A stretch of DNA of 33,016 nt from Acidobacteriota bacterium (GCA_005808475.1 SYLY01000049.1:1-33016), one strand, 5' to 3'. Positions 8,841 through 17,117 are shown, counted from the first letter of the stretch. Notes: generated by a model from the sequence alone, not told the origin. Numbers and translations: made by a program.

Positions 8841-9260
8841 ATGGCAACGATCCGAAGCCGCCGCGCTCGCGCGGCGAAAAGGCGCAAGCGCCGGATGGAT
8901 CGCGTCGACCACGACCTCACTGGCGAGCAATGGACCGCTCTCCAGGTGGCGTGGGGTGGGTGCGCTTACTGCGGAGCCGCCGGCAAGCCACTGCAGCGCG
9001 ACTGCGTGCTGGCCCTGTCCCGCGGCGGACGATATACCCTGGACAACATCGTGCCGGCGTGCGGCTCCTGCAATACGAGCAAGTGCAACGAAGAAGTCAC
9101 CGCCTGGCTGCGGCGGAAACGCCTGGATGAACGGTCCTTCCTACTCCGCTATTCGCATATCCAGACGGCGCTCGCGGCGCGATTTTCCCCGGAGAGTGCC
9201 GATGCTGGCGCCAGTACCTGGCCGGTTTCGCTTGACGCGCTGACAGATCCGCTGCCTTGA
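8841..9260 (+). CDS. HNH endonuclease-like protein
   Basis: A 139-residue protein with a strongly basic N-terminus (residues 5-18 rich in Arg and Lys), then an HNH/zinc-finger core: CAYC at 41-44, DCVLALSRGGRYTLDN at 54-69, and CGSCNTSKCN from 74. The two CxxC pairs should bind zinc, and Asn69 and Asn78-Lys81 are standard HNH positions. In most HNH nucleases the Asp is followed by the general-base His (D-H). Here it is D54-C55. I recall similar proteins in actinobacteria with the same DC pair, so this may be a conserved subfamily, but I cannot verify that. It stands alone, with no partner restriction or phage gene beside it. Nuclease activity is uncertain because of the missing His. Confidence 0.82.
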   Translation: MATIRSRRARAAKRRKRRMDRVDHDLTGEQWTALQVAWGGCAYCGAAGKPLQRDCVLALSRGGRYTLDNIVPACGSCNTSKCNEEVTAWLRRKRLDERSFLLRYSHIQTALAARFSPESADAGASTWPVSLDALTDPLP

Positions 9261-9286
9261 AGCCGCGGCGGATCGAATCGCCGTCT

Positions 9287-11266
9287 TTACTCGCGAGAGG
9301 GCCGCCCAGCAGTCCGCCGCCGCGCCAGCCACGGCGCGACGATGAGACCTAGCGAGATCGCCGCGCCCGGCCATACGCGCGGGTGAAACTCGAACACGAC
9401 CGCGTGCTTGCCCGCCGGAACCTCCACGCCTCGAAACGCGCCGTTCGTCATCCGGATCTCCACCGGGCGCCCGTCGATCGACGCGATCCATCCGGGATAG
9501 TGTGACTCCGCCGTCACCAGAAACGACGGGCCCTCCGCTTCGACTTGCAGTTCCACGCGGCGCGCCTGGTAGCGATCCACCCCCACGAAGCCGCCCGCCT
9601 CCGATCGCGCGCCTCCTTCCACCACCGCGACGGAAGCGGGATCGAACGCCGCATCGCCGAGCAACCGCAATGACTCCTCCTTCGACGCCGCCGCCACCAC
9701 GCGCGGAGCCAAGCGAAACCGGGGCAGCACTCCCGTGTTGCGATACACGTTGTGCCCTGGCAGCGGACCCTCCGCGAGCCAGGCCGGTTGGTCGATCTTG
9801 CCCGGCCACCATCGAAGCAGATAGCCGACGTTGAGCATCGCCGGTAGCGGCGAGTCGAGCATCGCCGGTTCCAGATACCGGACGAACCCGTAGCGCGGCG
9901 TCGCGTAGAGTTGCCGGACCGACTGCAGCCGGTCGAGCCCCAGCGGATCGTTGCCGCTTGCGGTGGGAACGCGTGTGATCTGCGCCGACGAGATCCAGTT
10001 CATCGAGTCGCCTTCGATCTCGATCCGCGCCGGCGGCCGGGACCTGGCGAGCATCGCGCGCAGATTGTCCAGCGTCTCGCGCGAGCCTTCGAACTCCCGC
10101 GTCGTGATCGCCGGCTCGTCGCTCTTCGGCCGCGCGTTGAACACGATGCCGGAGTTGAACGCCATCAGTTCGGCCACCGCCGCGACGCACGCCGCCGCGG
10201 CCCATCGGCCGGGCAATCTCTCAGCGCCGTACGCCGCAAGCAAAGCGAGTCCGAACAGGACCGGGAAGATGAAGTACTCGAGATAGATCGCCGACCGAAT
10301 GGGACCGGGAACCAGCGGAAACAGCGTCGCGATCACGGGTGTGTTGAACCCGAGCGTCACCAAGCCGAACGCCGCCGCGATCAGGCCCGTCTTCCATCGG
10401 AGCGAAACGATCGCGAGCCCCACGGCCGTGACGCTCGAGAACAAGTAGTGGAACGTCGCGTTGTGCTCCAGCGTCAACTTCCCCTCGCGGGCGCCGTTGG
10501 CGAACGGCGAAACCAGCGACAGGAAGCCCTGCCACAACATGCCGCCGCCGAGCCCGAACTCCTTGTAGCGATCGGCGCCGCGCGTCAGCGGCAGCAGTTC
10601 GAGCGTGGGGACGAGCTGAATCGCCGCCAGCCCCACCGCCCAGATCGAGGCCACCGTCAGCCGCCTCCAATGCCGCGCGCCCGCGTAGGCGAACACCGTC
10701 GCGAACACCACCGGCACGACGGGCGTGAATCCGGCGAGGATGCTCATCGCGAGCGCGCCGGCCACCGCGCCCGTGCTTTCGATGGCGAACAGCGCCACCG
10801 GAACCCATGCCACCGCGTTGACCAGCCCCAGATGCTGCATGTGCGACGCGAAGAATCCGCCCAGTTGCAGCACACTGGCGCCGAGCAGCGCAGCGGCCAC
10901 TCCCAACGCCCGCCGCCGCAGCAGCGCATAGGTGAAGGCTCCGCACAGGAACACGTGCAGCACCGCTTGCCAGTGGAGCAGGATGGACATCCGGTTCTCG
11001 CCCCACGCCGCGCCGATCGCCGCCGTCAGCAACGCCGGCGGATAGAATGTCTGCGCCTGCGGGTTGGCGAACTGCGGATATCCACAGTACGTGTAGGGAT
11101 CCCAGAACGGCAGCGTGCCTTCGCGCAGACAGCGCGCCAGATACTGATTCAGCGGCAAATGGTATCCGCGAAAATCCCACGGAAACACATGCTCGCCGCC
11201 GAACAGCACCTTGCGAAAGAAGAACAGCGCCTCCGCCAGCAGCGCCGCGTACGGCGCGAACCTCAT
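9287..11266 (-). CDS. YfhO-family multi-pass membrane protein
   Basis: A 659-residue membrane protein. The N-terminal two thirds carry many hydrophobic helices, with FPWDFRGYHLPLNQYLARCLREG and LPFWDPYTYCGYPQFANPQ in the first large loop, the arrangement of YfhO-like and other GT-C-type proteins. The last about 200 residues form a soluble domain ending in SHYPGWIASIDGRPVEI and a final hydrophobic helix. In Firmicutes, YfhO glycosylates lipoteichoic acid. Here it is more likely to use a polyprenyl-phosphate sugar to modify a surface glycan. The start ATG (11266-11264) overlaps the TGA of the PIG-L gene as ATGA. Upstream codons in the same frame to 11638 are a shadow of that gene. It is the last gene of the operon and converges on the HNH gene. 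Confidence 0.85.
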   Translation of the reverse strand: MRFAPYAALLAEALFFFRKVLFGGEHVFPWDFRGYHLPLNQYLARCLREGTLPFWDPYTYCGYPQFANPQAQTFYPPALLTAAIGAAWGENRMSILLHWQAVLHVFLCGAFTYALLRRRALGVAAALLGASVLQLGGFFASHMQHLGLVNAVAWVPVALFAIESTGAVAGALAMSILAGFTPVVPVVFATVFAYAGARHWRRLTVASIWAVGLAAIQLVPTLELLPLTRGADRYKEFGLGGGMLWQGFLSLVSPFANGAREGKLTLEHNATFHYLFSSVTAVGLAIVSLRWKTGLIAAAFGLVTLGFNTPVIATLFPLVPGPIRSAIYLEYFIFPVLFGLALLAAYGAERLPGRWAAAACVAAVAELMAFNSGIVFNARPKSDEPAITTREFEGSRETLDNLRAMLARSRPPARIEIEGDSMNWISSAQITRVPTASGNDPLGLDRLQSVRQLYATPRYGFVRYLEPAMLDSPLPAMLNVGYLLRWWPGKIDQPAWLAEGPLPGHNVYRNTGVLPRFRLAPRVVAAASKEESLRLLGDAAFDPASVAVVEGGARSEAGGFVGVDRYQARRVELQVEAEGPSFLVTAESHYPGWIASIDGRPVEIRMTNGAFRGVEVPAGKHAVVFEFHPRVWPGAAISLGLIVAPWLARRRTAGRPSRE

Positions 11267-12024
11267 CCTGGGCGCCGGACGTAGCCCGCCAGCAAATCCT
11301 CGAGCAGCGGCGTCACTGGATAGGGATGCATCTTGTACTGCCGGAATCCCTCGCCGTAAGGAACGCCCGCGTAGCCGCCCACCTTGGCCGACCATTCTTC
11401 CATCGTCTTCAGGTAGTCGTCCATGCCGTGATGCTCCTGCAACCATCGCCGCTGCGAGTCGTGGCTGGCGAGCATGTCGCGCTTGATGTCGAGCTTCGAC
11501 GAGATGTCGACGATGAAATGCGGAACCGACGGCCGGCACTCGCGATCGGTTCCTTCGGCGGGATCGACGAAGTAGAGGTGCGGGATCGCTTTCATCGGCG
11601 CGTAATCGCCGTACGCCGAGCAGTCGTAGTTCTCGCACGGCGCGGCGAAGCAGGCGTCGCGCACCAGATGCGACGTGGCTTCGTGATCGCAGTGGTAGTC
11701 GGCGGGAGGGGCCGTCAGGATGAGATCGGGCTGCGCGCGGCGCAGCACGGCGGTGACGCGGCGCCGCGACGCGTCGTCCACGTAGATGGACAGATCCCGG
11801 AACTCGGCGCAGAAGTAATCGGCTCCGATCGTGGCGGCGCCCTTGGCCGCCTCTCCGCGCCGGATGGCGGCGATTTCCTCCGAGGAATACTGATGCGACC
11901 CGCAGTCGCCCGGTGTCATGGTCACGATGGTGACGTGGTGCCCCAGTTCGCGAAGCAACGCGAGTGTGCCCCCGGTGAAGATCTCGGCGTCGTCGGGGTG
12001 GGCGTGGATGTGGAGAATTCGCAT
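11263..12024 (-). CDS. PIG-L family N-acetyl-sugar deacetylase
   Basis: A 253-residue zinc-dependent deacetylase of the PIG-L/LmbE family. The metal-binding AHPDD motif (His9, Asp11, Asp12) begins right after the first strand, and the third ligand lies in DYHCDHEAT (His114). GDCGS at 39-43 is also typical. Family members remove the acetyl group from N-acetylglucosamine-containing lipids, glycans or small thiols. In this operon the likely role is deacetylation of an amino sugar in the lipid-linked or finished polysaccharide, but the acceptor is not readable. It lies 27 nt downstream of a GT4 gene and overlaps the YfhO gene start by four bases, so it is part of the same transcript. Confidence 0.92.
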   Translation of the reverse strand: MRILHIHAHPDDAEIFTGGTLALLRELGHHVTIVTMTPGDCGSHQYSSEEIAAIRRGEAAKGAATIGADYFCAEFRDLSIYVDDASRRRVTAVLRRAQPDLILTAPPADYHCDHEATSHLVRDACFAAPCENYDCSAYGDYAPMKAIPHLYFVDPAEGTDRECRPSVPHFIVDISSKLDIKRDMLASHDSQRRWLQEHHGMDDYLKTMEEWSAKVGGYAGVPYGEGFRQYKMHPYPVTPLLEDLLAGYVRRPG

Positions 12025-12051
12025 CTCTCCCTCAGGTTATCGCGAACCCGG

Positions 12052-13149
12052 TCAAGCCATCCGCCGGTAGGCGTCCAACGTCCGGCGCGCGCAATTTTCC
12101 CAAGTGAACAGCTTGGCCCGTTCCAGGCCGCGCGCGCGGAGCTGATCGCGTAGATCGCTCGAAAACGCCAGCCGCGCCAAGCCCTCCGCCATCGACTCCA
12201 CCGAGAGAGGATCCACAATCACGGCCGCGTCTCCAGCGATCTCCGGCAGCGACGTCGCCGTGGAGGTCAGCACCGGCGTGCCGCATGCCATCGCCTCCAC
12301 CACCGGGATTCCGAAGCCCTCCCATAGCGACGGGAAGGCGAAGACGTCCGCGCACTGATACAGCGGGAGCCGCGCTTCCGAAGGAACATACCCGAGGCGA
12401 ACCACGCGATCGCCGAGCCCGTGCCGCGCCACGGCCTCGTCCACTCCGTCGGAGGCGCCTTGCACCCGGCCGGCGAATACCAATTTCGCGTCCGGCTTGA
12501 CGCGCGCGTAGGCATCCACCAGCCTCGCCAGATTCTTGTGCGCCTGCCGCTTTCCCAGGTACAGCAGATACGGACCTTCCACGCCCAGGGCGTCCACGGT
12601 GGCGCGCGCGGCGGCCGTATCGGAGGCGGGGCGGAACTCGGAACCCACGCCGTTGTAGGTGACGAGCATCCGGTCGTCCGGCACGCCGAACTGCTCGGCC
12701 ACGTGTTCCATGGTGGTCCGCGAGACGCATGTCAACAAACTCGCTCGTTCGATGCCGGTCTTCAGCAACCAGTTCAGGCGCAGCGCCGTGAACCGGTCGT
12801 AGAACTCGGGATGCCGCAGACTGCTGAGGCAGTGGACCGTGTAGACGTAGTCCTTGGGGGAGAGTGGCGGCGGCGTGAACGTGGCATGGTAGAAGCGCAC
12901 GCCGTCTCTCATCAACAGCCAGGGCAGCGCCGCCGCGATGCTCAGCGGACGCACCGGGGGTTGCAGAATCCGGTAGACGAAGTTGGGCTGTCTCACGCCG
13001 ATCGCGCGCGGAGCTTCGGCGCCGGTGCAATACACGAAGTACTCGGTGACCGGGTCGATCTTCGCCAGCGCGCGGATCAACTCCACCTCGTAGGTTTCCG
13101 GGCCGCCCGCCGAGCGGCCCGCCATGATCACGAAGATGCCGACTCTCAC
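12052..13149 (-). CDS. GT4 glycosyltransferase, complete EX7E motif
   Basis: A 365-residue GT-B enzyme of family GT4. The N-terminal domain contains the acceptor-side glycine-rich segment GRSAGGPETYE near residue 11. The C-terminal domain has LLYLGKRQAHKNLARLVDAY at the domain border and SLWEGFGIPVVEAMACGTPV with both Glu residues of the EX7E signature. It transfers a sugar from a nucleotide donor to a growing glycan on the inner face of the membrane. The start codon is GTG (13149-13147), overlapping the TGA (13148-13146) of the preceding GT4 gene as GTGA. The two GT4 enzymes are therefore made in a coupled fashion. The sugar transferred is unknown. Confidence 0.93.
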   Translation of the reverse strand: MRVGIFVIMAGRSAGGPETYEVELIRALAKIDPVTEYFVYCTGAEAPRAIGVRQPNFVYRILQPPVRPLSIAAALPWLLMRDGVRFYHATFTPPPLSPKDYVYTVHCLSSLRHPEFYDRFTALRLNWLLKTGIERASLLTCVSRTTMEHVAEQFGVPDDRMLVTYNGVGSEFRPASDTAAARATVDALGVEGPYLLYLGKRQAHKNLARLVDAYARVKPDAKLVFAGRVQGASDGVDEAVARHGLGDRVVRLGYVPSEARLPLYQCADVFAFPSLWEGFGIPVVEAMACGTPVLTSTATSLPEIAGDAAVIVDPLSVESMAEGLARLAFSSDLRDQLRARGLERAKLFTWENCARRTLDAYRRMA

Positions 13150-14273
13150 CGGGCCAGCACCTCGCGGTACACCGCCTCCACGCGCCGCGTGGCGGCTTCG
13201 AGCGAATACTCCTCGGTGATGAAGCGGCGGGCTTCGCGCCCGAGCGCCGCCGCTTTGGCGGGGTTCGACGCCAGGTCCAGGATCGCGGCGGTGAGCCGCT
13301 GCCGGTCACGCGGCGGAACGAAGAGCCCGGACACGCCGTCGCGCAGCACCTCCGGCAGTCCGCCGGCGCGAGAGGCGATCATCGGCTTGCCCGCCGCCAT
13401 TCCCGCGCAGACGGCCAGCGCGACGCCTTCGTTGTCGCTCGGATGCACCTGGATGTCGGCGGCGGCGAGCAGGCGTTCGAAGTCGGGCCGAAAGCCGGGG
13501 AACCGGACGCGATCCTGGATGCCCAGCGACGACGCCAGCGCACGGCAGGGTTCGAGACGCGGACCGACTCCAGGCATCCACAGCATCAGCGACGGGTTCG
13601 CACGCGACGCGTCCGCGAACGACTCGAGCAGATGATCGTGCGCCTTCTCCGGCCAGTACCGCGCGAGGTAGAGCAGCACCGTGTGGCCGCTATCCGCGCC
13701 GAACTCCCGGCGGACGGCCTCGCGGCCGGCGGCGTCGAGCGTCTCCGCCCGGACCGGATATCCGCAGGGCAGCAGCCGCAGCCGGTTCTCCGGATACCCG
13801 CGCTCCACCGTGTCGCGAAAGCACTGCTCGCAGTGCGCGCTCACGCGGTCGAACCGGGCGAGCAGCCGTTCGTCGATCCACTGCAGTGTGTTCCGCTTCC
13901 ACCCGAAGTCACCCCAGACATAGAGTGTGGTGACCGTCTTCACGGGCGTCATCCGCGCCGCCGCCAAGCCGACGAGGTTCGCGTAGGTGTTGTGGCAGTG
14001 CAGGACTTCGATCCCGTGCCGGCGGACCTCGGCGGCCACGCGCCGGGCGCAGCTCCAAATGGGCTTCCAGCGTCCCCAGGGCACGGTGGAGACGGCGAAA
14101 CCCTTGGCGGCGGCCGCGTCGAGAAACGGCCGCTCGCTGCCACCTCCGCCGGGGTTGGAAAAGCAGTACCAACGGTTGTCGATCCCGCTCGAGAACGTGG
14201 CTCCCCAGTTCAACAGAGCGGTCTCCACACCGCCGTGCTCCACGGTGTGGAGCAGTTGCGCGACGCGAATCAC
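13146..14273 (-). CDS. GT4 glycosyltransferase lacking second Glu of EX7E
   Basis: A 375-residue GT-B protein of family GT4. It begins VIRVAQLLHTVEHGGVETAL, the usual acceptor-domain start, with HCHNTYANLVG near residue 95 and LLYLARYWPEKAHDHLLESF at the domain border. The donor-site signature reads SDNEGVALAVCAGMAAGKP: the first Glu is present but the second (normally in EAM or EGM) is Ala, from a clear GCG codon. This may affect donor binding. I do not know whether close homologues share it. The start is GTG (14273-14271), overlapping the TGA of the upstream CpsD-like gene. The same frame is open to 15146, but that part is a shadow of the neighbouring genes. It is mid-operon, coupled at both ends. 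Confidence 0.9.
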   Translation of the reverse strand: MIRVAQLLHTVEHGGVETALLNWGATFSSGIDNRWYCFSNPGGGGSERPFLDAAAAKGFAVSTVPWGRWKPIWSCARRVAAEVRRHGIEVLHCHNTYANLVGLAAARMTPVKTVTTLYVWGDFGWKRNTLQWIDERLLARFDRVSAHCEQCFRDTVERGYPENRLRLLPCGYPVRAETLDAAGREAVRREFGADSGHTVLLYLARYWPEKAHDHLLESFADASRANPSLMLWMPGVGPRLEPCRALASSLGIQDRVRFPGFRPDFERLLAAADIQVHPSDNEGVALAVCAGMAAGKPMIASRAGGLPEVLRDGVSGLFVPPRDRQRLTAAILDLASNPAKAAALGREARRFITEEYSLEAATRRVEAVYREVLAR

Positions 14274-14941
14274 GCCCGGCGCTGCGCCGTTGGCGGATTG
14301 CGATCGTAGACGAAGCCCAGCAGCCGGGCTCCGGTGCGCGCCAGCAGCTTCTGCGCGTGCCGCGCCTGCTCGACGGAGGTCTGGTTCGCCCCCACGGTCA
14401 ACACCACGCCGTCGGCGAAATAGGCCGCCAGAATCGACTCCACCGACTCCTGCGGCGCCGCTCCCTGGATCAGGATGTAGCGAAAACTCCGCCGCGCCCG
14501 CGCCACGAACAATCCGAACTCGGCGGACGTGAGGATGCTGGCGCGCTCCGACTTCAATCGCGCGTAAACCACCCGCGACCCCGCGGCCGACCGGCAAATC
14601 TCGTCCGACCACGCCGGTTCGGCCACCGCTGTCTCGTTCGAGATCTGCACCTCTTCCACTTCCCCCGGCGGCAGGTAGAGCGGAGGACGGCCCGACAAGC
14701 CGAGATCCACCACCAGCACCGGCGCTTCGTTCAATTGCGGCAGCGTGGTGGCGAGTTCCGCCACCAGCAGCGCGGCGGACATGCCGGGAGTCGCGGGCGT
14801 CACCAGCAGGCACACGGATTCGGCGCTGCCGGGCATCCGCATCGCGCGCAACTGCGCCGCGATCGAGAGCACATCGGGGTTTGTGCTTCCCGGAATGTCC
14901 ACCGCCGCCGGTGGCGCGAACGGTGCTTTCAGCCAACTCAT
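14270..14941 (-). CDS. CpsD/BY-kinase-like protein without a P-loop
   Basis: A 223-residue protein with the strand order of the bacterial tyrosine kinase / MinD-like ATPase fold. VCLLVTPATPGMSAALLVAELA at 43-64 sits where the Walker A loop belongs but has no GK[ST]. VLVVDLGLSGRPP (75-87) matches the Walker A' region (usually VDxDxRxP) with only one Asp. FRYILIQGAAP (153-163) matches the Walker B region with Gln159 replacing the expected Asp. The C-terminal ADGVVLTVGANQTSVEQARHAQKLL is very like CpsD/CapB. There is no tyrosine-rich tail, as the end is TAQRRA. I infer a catalytically dead relative that could act as a scaffold or regulator of polysaccharide assembly. No Wzc-type membrane partner is in the window. 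It is 17 nt downstream of the radical SAM gene and overlaps the next GT4 gene. Confidence 0.8.
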   Translation of the reverse strand: MSWLKAPFAPPAAVDIPGSTNPDVLSIAAQLRAMRMPGSAESVCLLVTPATPGMSAALLVAELATTLPQLNEAPVLVVDLGLSGRPPLYLPPGEVEEVQISNETAVAEPAWSDEICRSAAGSRVVYARLKSERASILTSAEFGLFVARARRSFRYILIQGAAPQESVESILAAYFADGVVLTVGANQTSVEQARHAQKLLARTGARLLGFVYDRNPPTAQRRA

Positions 14942-14958
14942 CGAATGTTCTGGTTTCC

Positions 14959-16110
14959 TTACCGGCCGCGGCCGATCTGAACCAGTTCATCCGCCGGATC
15001 TTCCTGCCGGTGAACGTGAGGCCGAACCACCGCGGCGTGGGGTTTGTCGTATTTCGCGAAGATGTCGCAACCGTCGCAGATCGTCTCCACGTGGCGCGGT
15101 GCGTTACGCGGAGAGAACAGCGCGCGGGCCGACAGATACTTCTCATTGTTCCACAGCCCCATCACGTCCGTTGTGGGGAGCTGGGCGAAATCGCTGTCTT
15201 TCTTGTATACGACGCAACACGGCGCCACGCCGCCGTCGGGATTCACCACCATCGAGCGGTAGAGGTAGAAGCACGGGCTCGGTTTGTTCGCCTGGCCGAA
15301 CTGCTGCTCCACCGCCGGGCTGTATTCGCGGCCCGCTACCGTGGTGGGGAACCACTTGTCCGCCGTCGCCGAGCGATCCGGCGTGTCGTACGGCATGCCC
15401 ACCGGAATGAAGCGCAACAGGTCGACGCCAATCTGCTTGGCTAGCCGCTCGGCCTCCTCGATCTGATGCTCGTTCTGCTTCATCACGATGAACTGCCACT
15501 CGATGGTGGGATTGGTCAGCTTGCGCGCGTTCCGCCGGCGGACGATCTCGGCGAGATTGCCGATCACGTTGTCGAATTTGCCGCGGATGCGATACTCCCC
15601 ATAGCTTTCCTGGCTGGTTCCGTCCAGCGACACGATCAGGTACTCGAGCCCGCTGTCGAGCAGGTTGTCCAGATCGCTGGAAGCCGTTTCCGAGAAGTTG
15701 GTGCTCAGATTCGTTCCCACGTTGCGGGACTGCGCGTGGGCGATCATCTTGTACACGTTCTTGTTGAGAAGCGATTCTCCCCAGTTGTGCAGGTACGCTT
15801 CGAACAGATAATCGGCCACCGGGTCGAAATACCGTTGGAAGTGCTCGAGCGAGAGCATCTTTTGCGGGCGGTCCAGCGTGCCGAGCCCGGTGGGACAGAG
15901 CGGGCAGCGAAGGTTGCAGTAGTTGCAGGGATCGATGATGAGGAGGTAGGGATGCCCCTTCAACTCGATGCGCCGCATCTTGCGTTCCAGCTCCACGCGC
16001 GCCAGGTTGGCCCACTTGCGCGGGTTTCCATGCCCGATCACCGATTGCAGGTGGCGCGCGTTGCGAGTGTATTGAGGAACCTTGCGGAGGTACTTCTGGG
16101 CGAGGCTCAT
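14959..16110 (-). CDS. Radical SAM protein with SPASM-like C-terminus
   Basis: A 383-residue radical SAM enzyme. The cluster-binding motif CNLRCPLC (Cys65, Cys69, Cys72) follows a basic stretch of about 50 residues and the strand YLLIIDPC. An extra Cys62 precedes it. HNWGES near 109-114 and VSLDG at 160-164 are usual barrel elements. The C-terminal part has Cys280, Cys298-Cys299 and Cys345/Cys348 in an arrangement like SPASM domains, which bind auxiliary iron-sulfur clusters. Such proteins mature peptides or modify sugars, lipids and other small molecules. No precursor peptide gene was seen beside it, and its place between an epimerase (7 nt gap) and a CpsD-like gene (17 nt gap) suggests a role in making or altering the glycan. 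The open frame to 16497 is a shadow. ATG 16110 is the natural start. Confidence 0.9.
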   Translation of the reverse strand: MSLAQKYLRKVPQYTRNARHLQSVIGHGNPRKWANLARVELERKMRRIELKGHPYLLIIDPCNYCNLRCPLCPTGLGTLDRPQKMLSLEHFQRYFDPVADYLFEAYLHNWGESLLNKNVYKMIAHAQSRNVGTNLSTNFSETASSDLDNLLDSGLEYLIVSLDGTSQESYGEYRIRGKFDNVIGNLAEIVRRRNARKLTNPTIEWQFIVMKQNEHQIEEAERLAKQIGVDLLRFIPVGMPYDTPDRSATADKWFPTTVAGREYSPAVEQQFGQANKPSPCFYLYRSMVVNPDGGVAPCCVVYKKDSDFAQLPTTDVMGLWNNEKYLSARALFSPRNAPRHVETICDGCDIFAKYDKPHAAVVRPHVHRQEDPADELVQIGRGR

Positions 16111-16117
16111 CGTAGGG

Positions 16118-17116
16118 TCAATCTCCGGAAGGGCGCAACGGAGCCGCTGCCGCCGCCACCGGTTGGGGCGCGAACTCCGGCTGCGAAAGCAAATCGAACG
16201 TCCGGCGAAGCCCCTCGCGCAGGCTGATCCTGGGCGACCAGTCGAGCAGCAGCTTCGCGTCGGTGTTGTCGGCGAAATTACGCCAGATCTCGGTGGGCCG
16301 CATGGGTTCGGCTCCCGCCTCCACCGGTGTGTCCGAGCCGAGTGCGTCGAGCACGACGCGCGATAGTTCGCGCACCGTGAACTCCTTGCCGCCGCCCACC
16401 GGAATGCACTGCCCGGTGGAGTTCTTGCTGCGCCACGCCGCGAGGAACGCCTCCACCACATCGTCGATGTAAAGCGGATCGCGAGTCTGAGTCCCACCCA
16501 TCAGCTTCACGCGCGAGCCCTTGCGGACACACTCGTGCAGGTAGCTGAGCAGGTTCCAATTCTGCCGCGGTCCATAGACGAACGATGGCGCCACGGCCGC
16601 CACGCGCATTTCGCCGAGCGCGGCGAACAACTTGCACATCTGCCAGCCGGCGAACTTGCCGATGGCGTAGGAACTGTTCGGGTCGGCTGGCGTGCCGGCC
16701 CGCGTGGGAATCTCGTGATTGCCGTAGACCTTGGTCGAACTGGCGAAGATGAAGTGCTTCACGCCGGCCGCGCGCGAGGCTTCGAGGACGCGGAACGTCC
16801 CCATCGTGTTCACCTCGATCGCCGCTTCCATGTGTTCGGCGTCTTCCTTGCCGTCCGGCTTGGCCGCCAGATGGAAGACGGTTTCCGGACGGAACGATGC
16901 GAACGCGTCGCGAATGCAGCGTTCGCGGGTAATGTCGCAGATGGCGAGCGAGTATTCGCCCGCGACCGATGCGAGGTTGTGGCGGCGTTTTTCGCTGCGC
17001 GCCACCGCGAGCACTTCCGCTCCCTCCCGCACCAATCGCTCCACCAGATGCGACCCCAGGAATCCAGTCGCGCCGCAGACGGCGACGCGGTGTCCATGCA
17101 GCATGGGTTTGGTCAT
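16118..17116 (-). CDS. NAD-dependent epimerase/dehydratase (extended SDR)
   Basis: A 332-residue extended SDR acting on nucleotide sugars. GATGFLG (15-21) binds NAD, SSTKVYG carries the catalytic Ser/Thr near 126-128, and YAIGK has Tyr150 and Lys154. PSFVYGPRQ and DPLYIDDVVEAF are standard in UDP-sugar 4-epimerases and 4,6-dehydratases. I chose the ATG at 17116 rather than 17131 because GGAG lies 9 nt upstream of it and it begins one base after the TAA of the sugar transferase gene. The exact nucleotide sugar cannot be assigned. It has the same fold as the first gene of the operon but only moderate similarity, so the two probably make different sugars. Confidence 0.9.
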   Translation of the reverse strand: MTKPMLHGHRVAVCGATGFLGSHLVERLVREGAEVLAVARSEKRRHNLASVAGEYSLAICDITRERCIRDAFASFRPETVFHLAAKPDGKEDAEHMEAAIEVNTMGTFRVLEASRAAGVKHFIFASSTKVYGNHEIPTRAGTPADPNSSYAIGKFAGWQMCKLFAALGEMRVAAVAPSFVYGPRQNWNLLSYLHECVRKGSRVKLMGGTQTRDPLYIDDVVEAFLAAWRSKNSTGQCIPVGGGKEFTVRELSRVVLDALGSDTPVEAGAEPMRPTEIWRNFADNTDAKLLLDWSPRISLREGLRRTFDLLSQPEFAPQPVAAAAAPLRPSGD

Positions 17117-17117
17117 C

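Noticed and set aside
9911-11284. Long plus-strand ORF of 457 codons
   Set aside because: Antisense to the YfhO-family gene, with Arg/His/Gln-rich low-complexity sequence and no motif.
15147-16497. Extensions of the GT4 (to 15146) and radical SAM (to 16497) frames beyond their natural starts
   Set aside because: They overlap neighbouring genes in other frames, and each protein begins with its usual family N-terminus at the chosen start.
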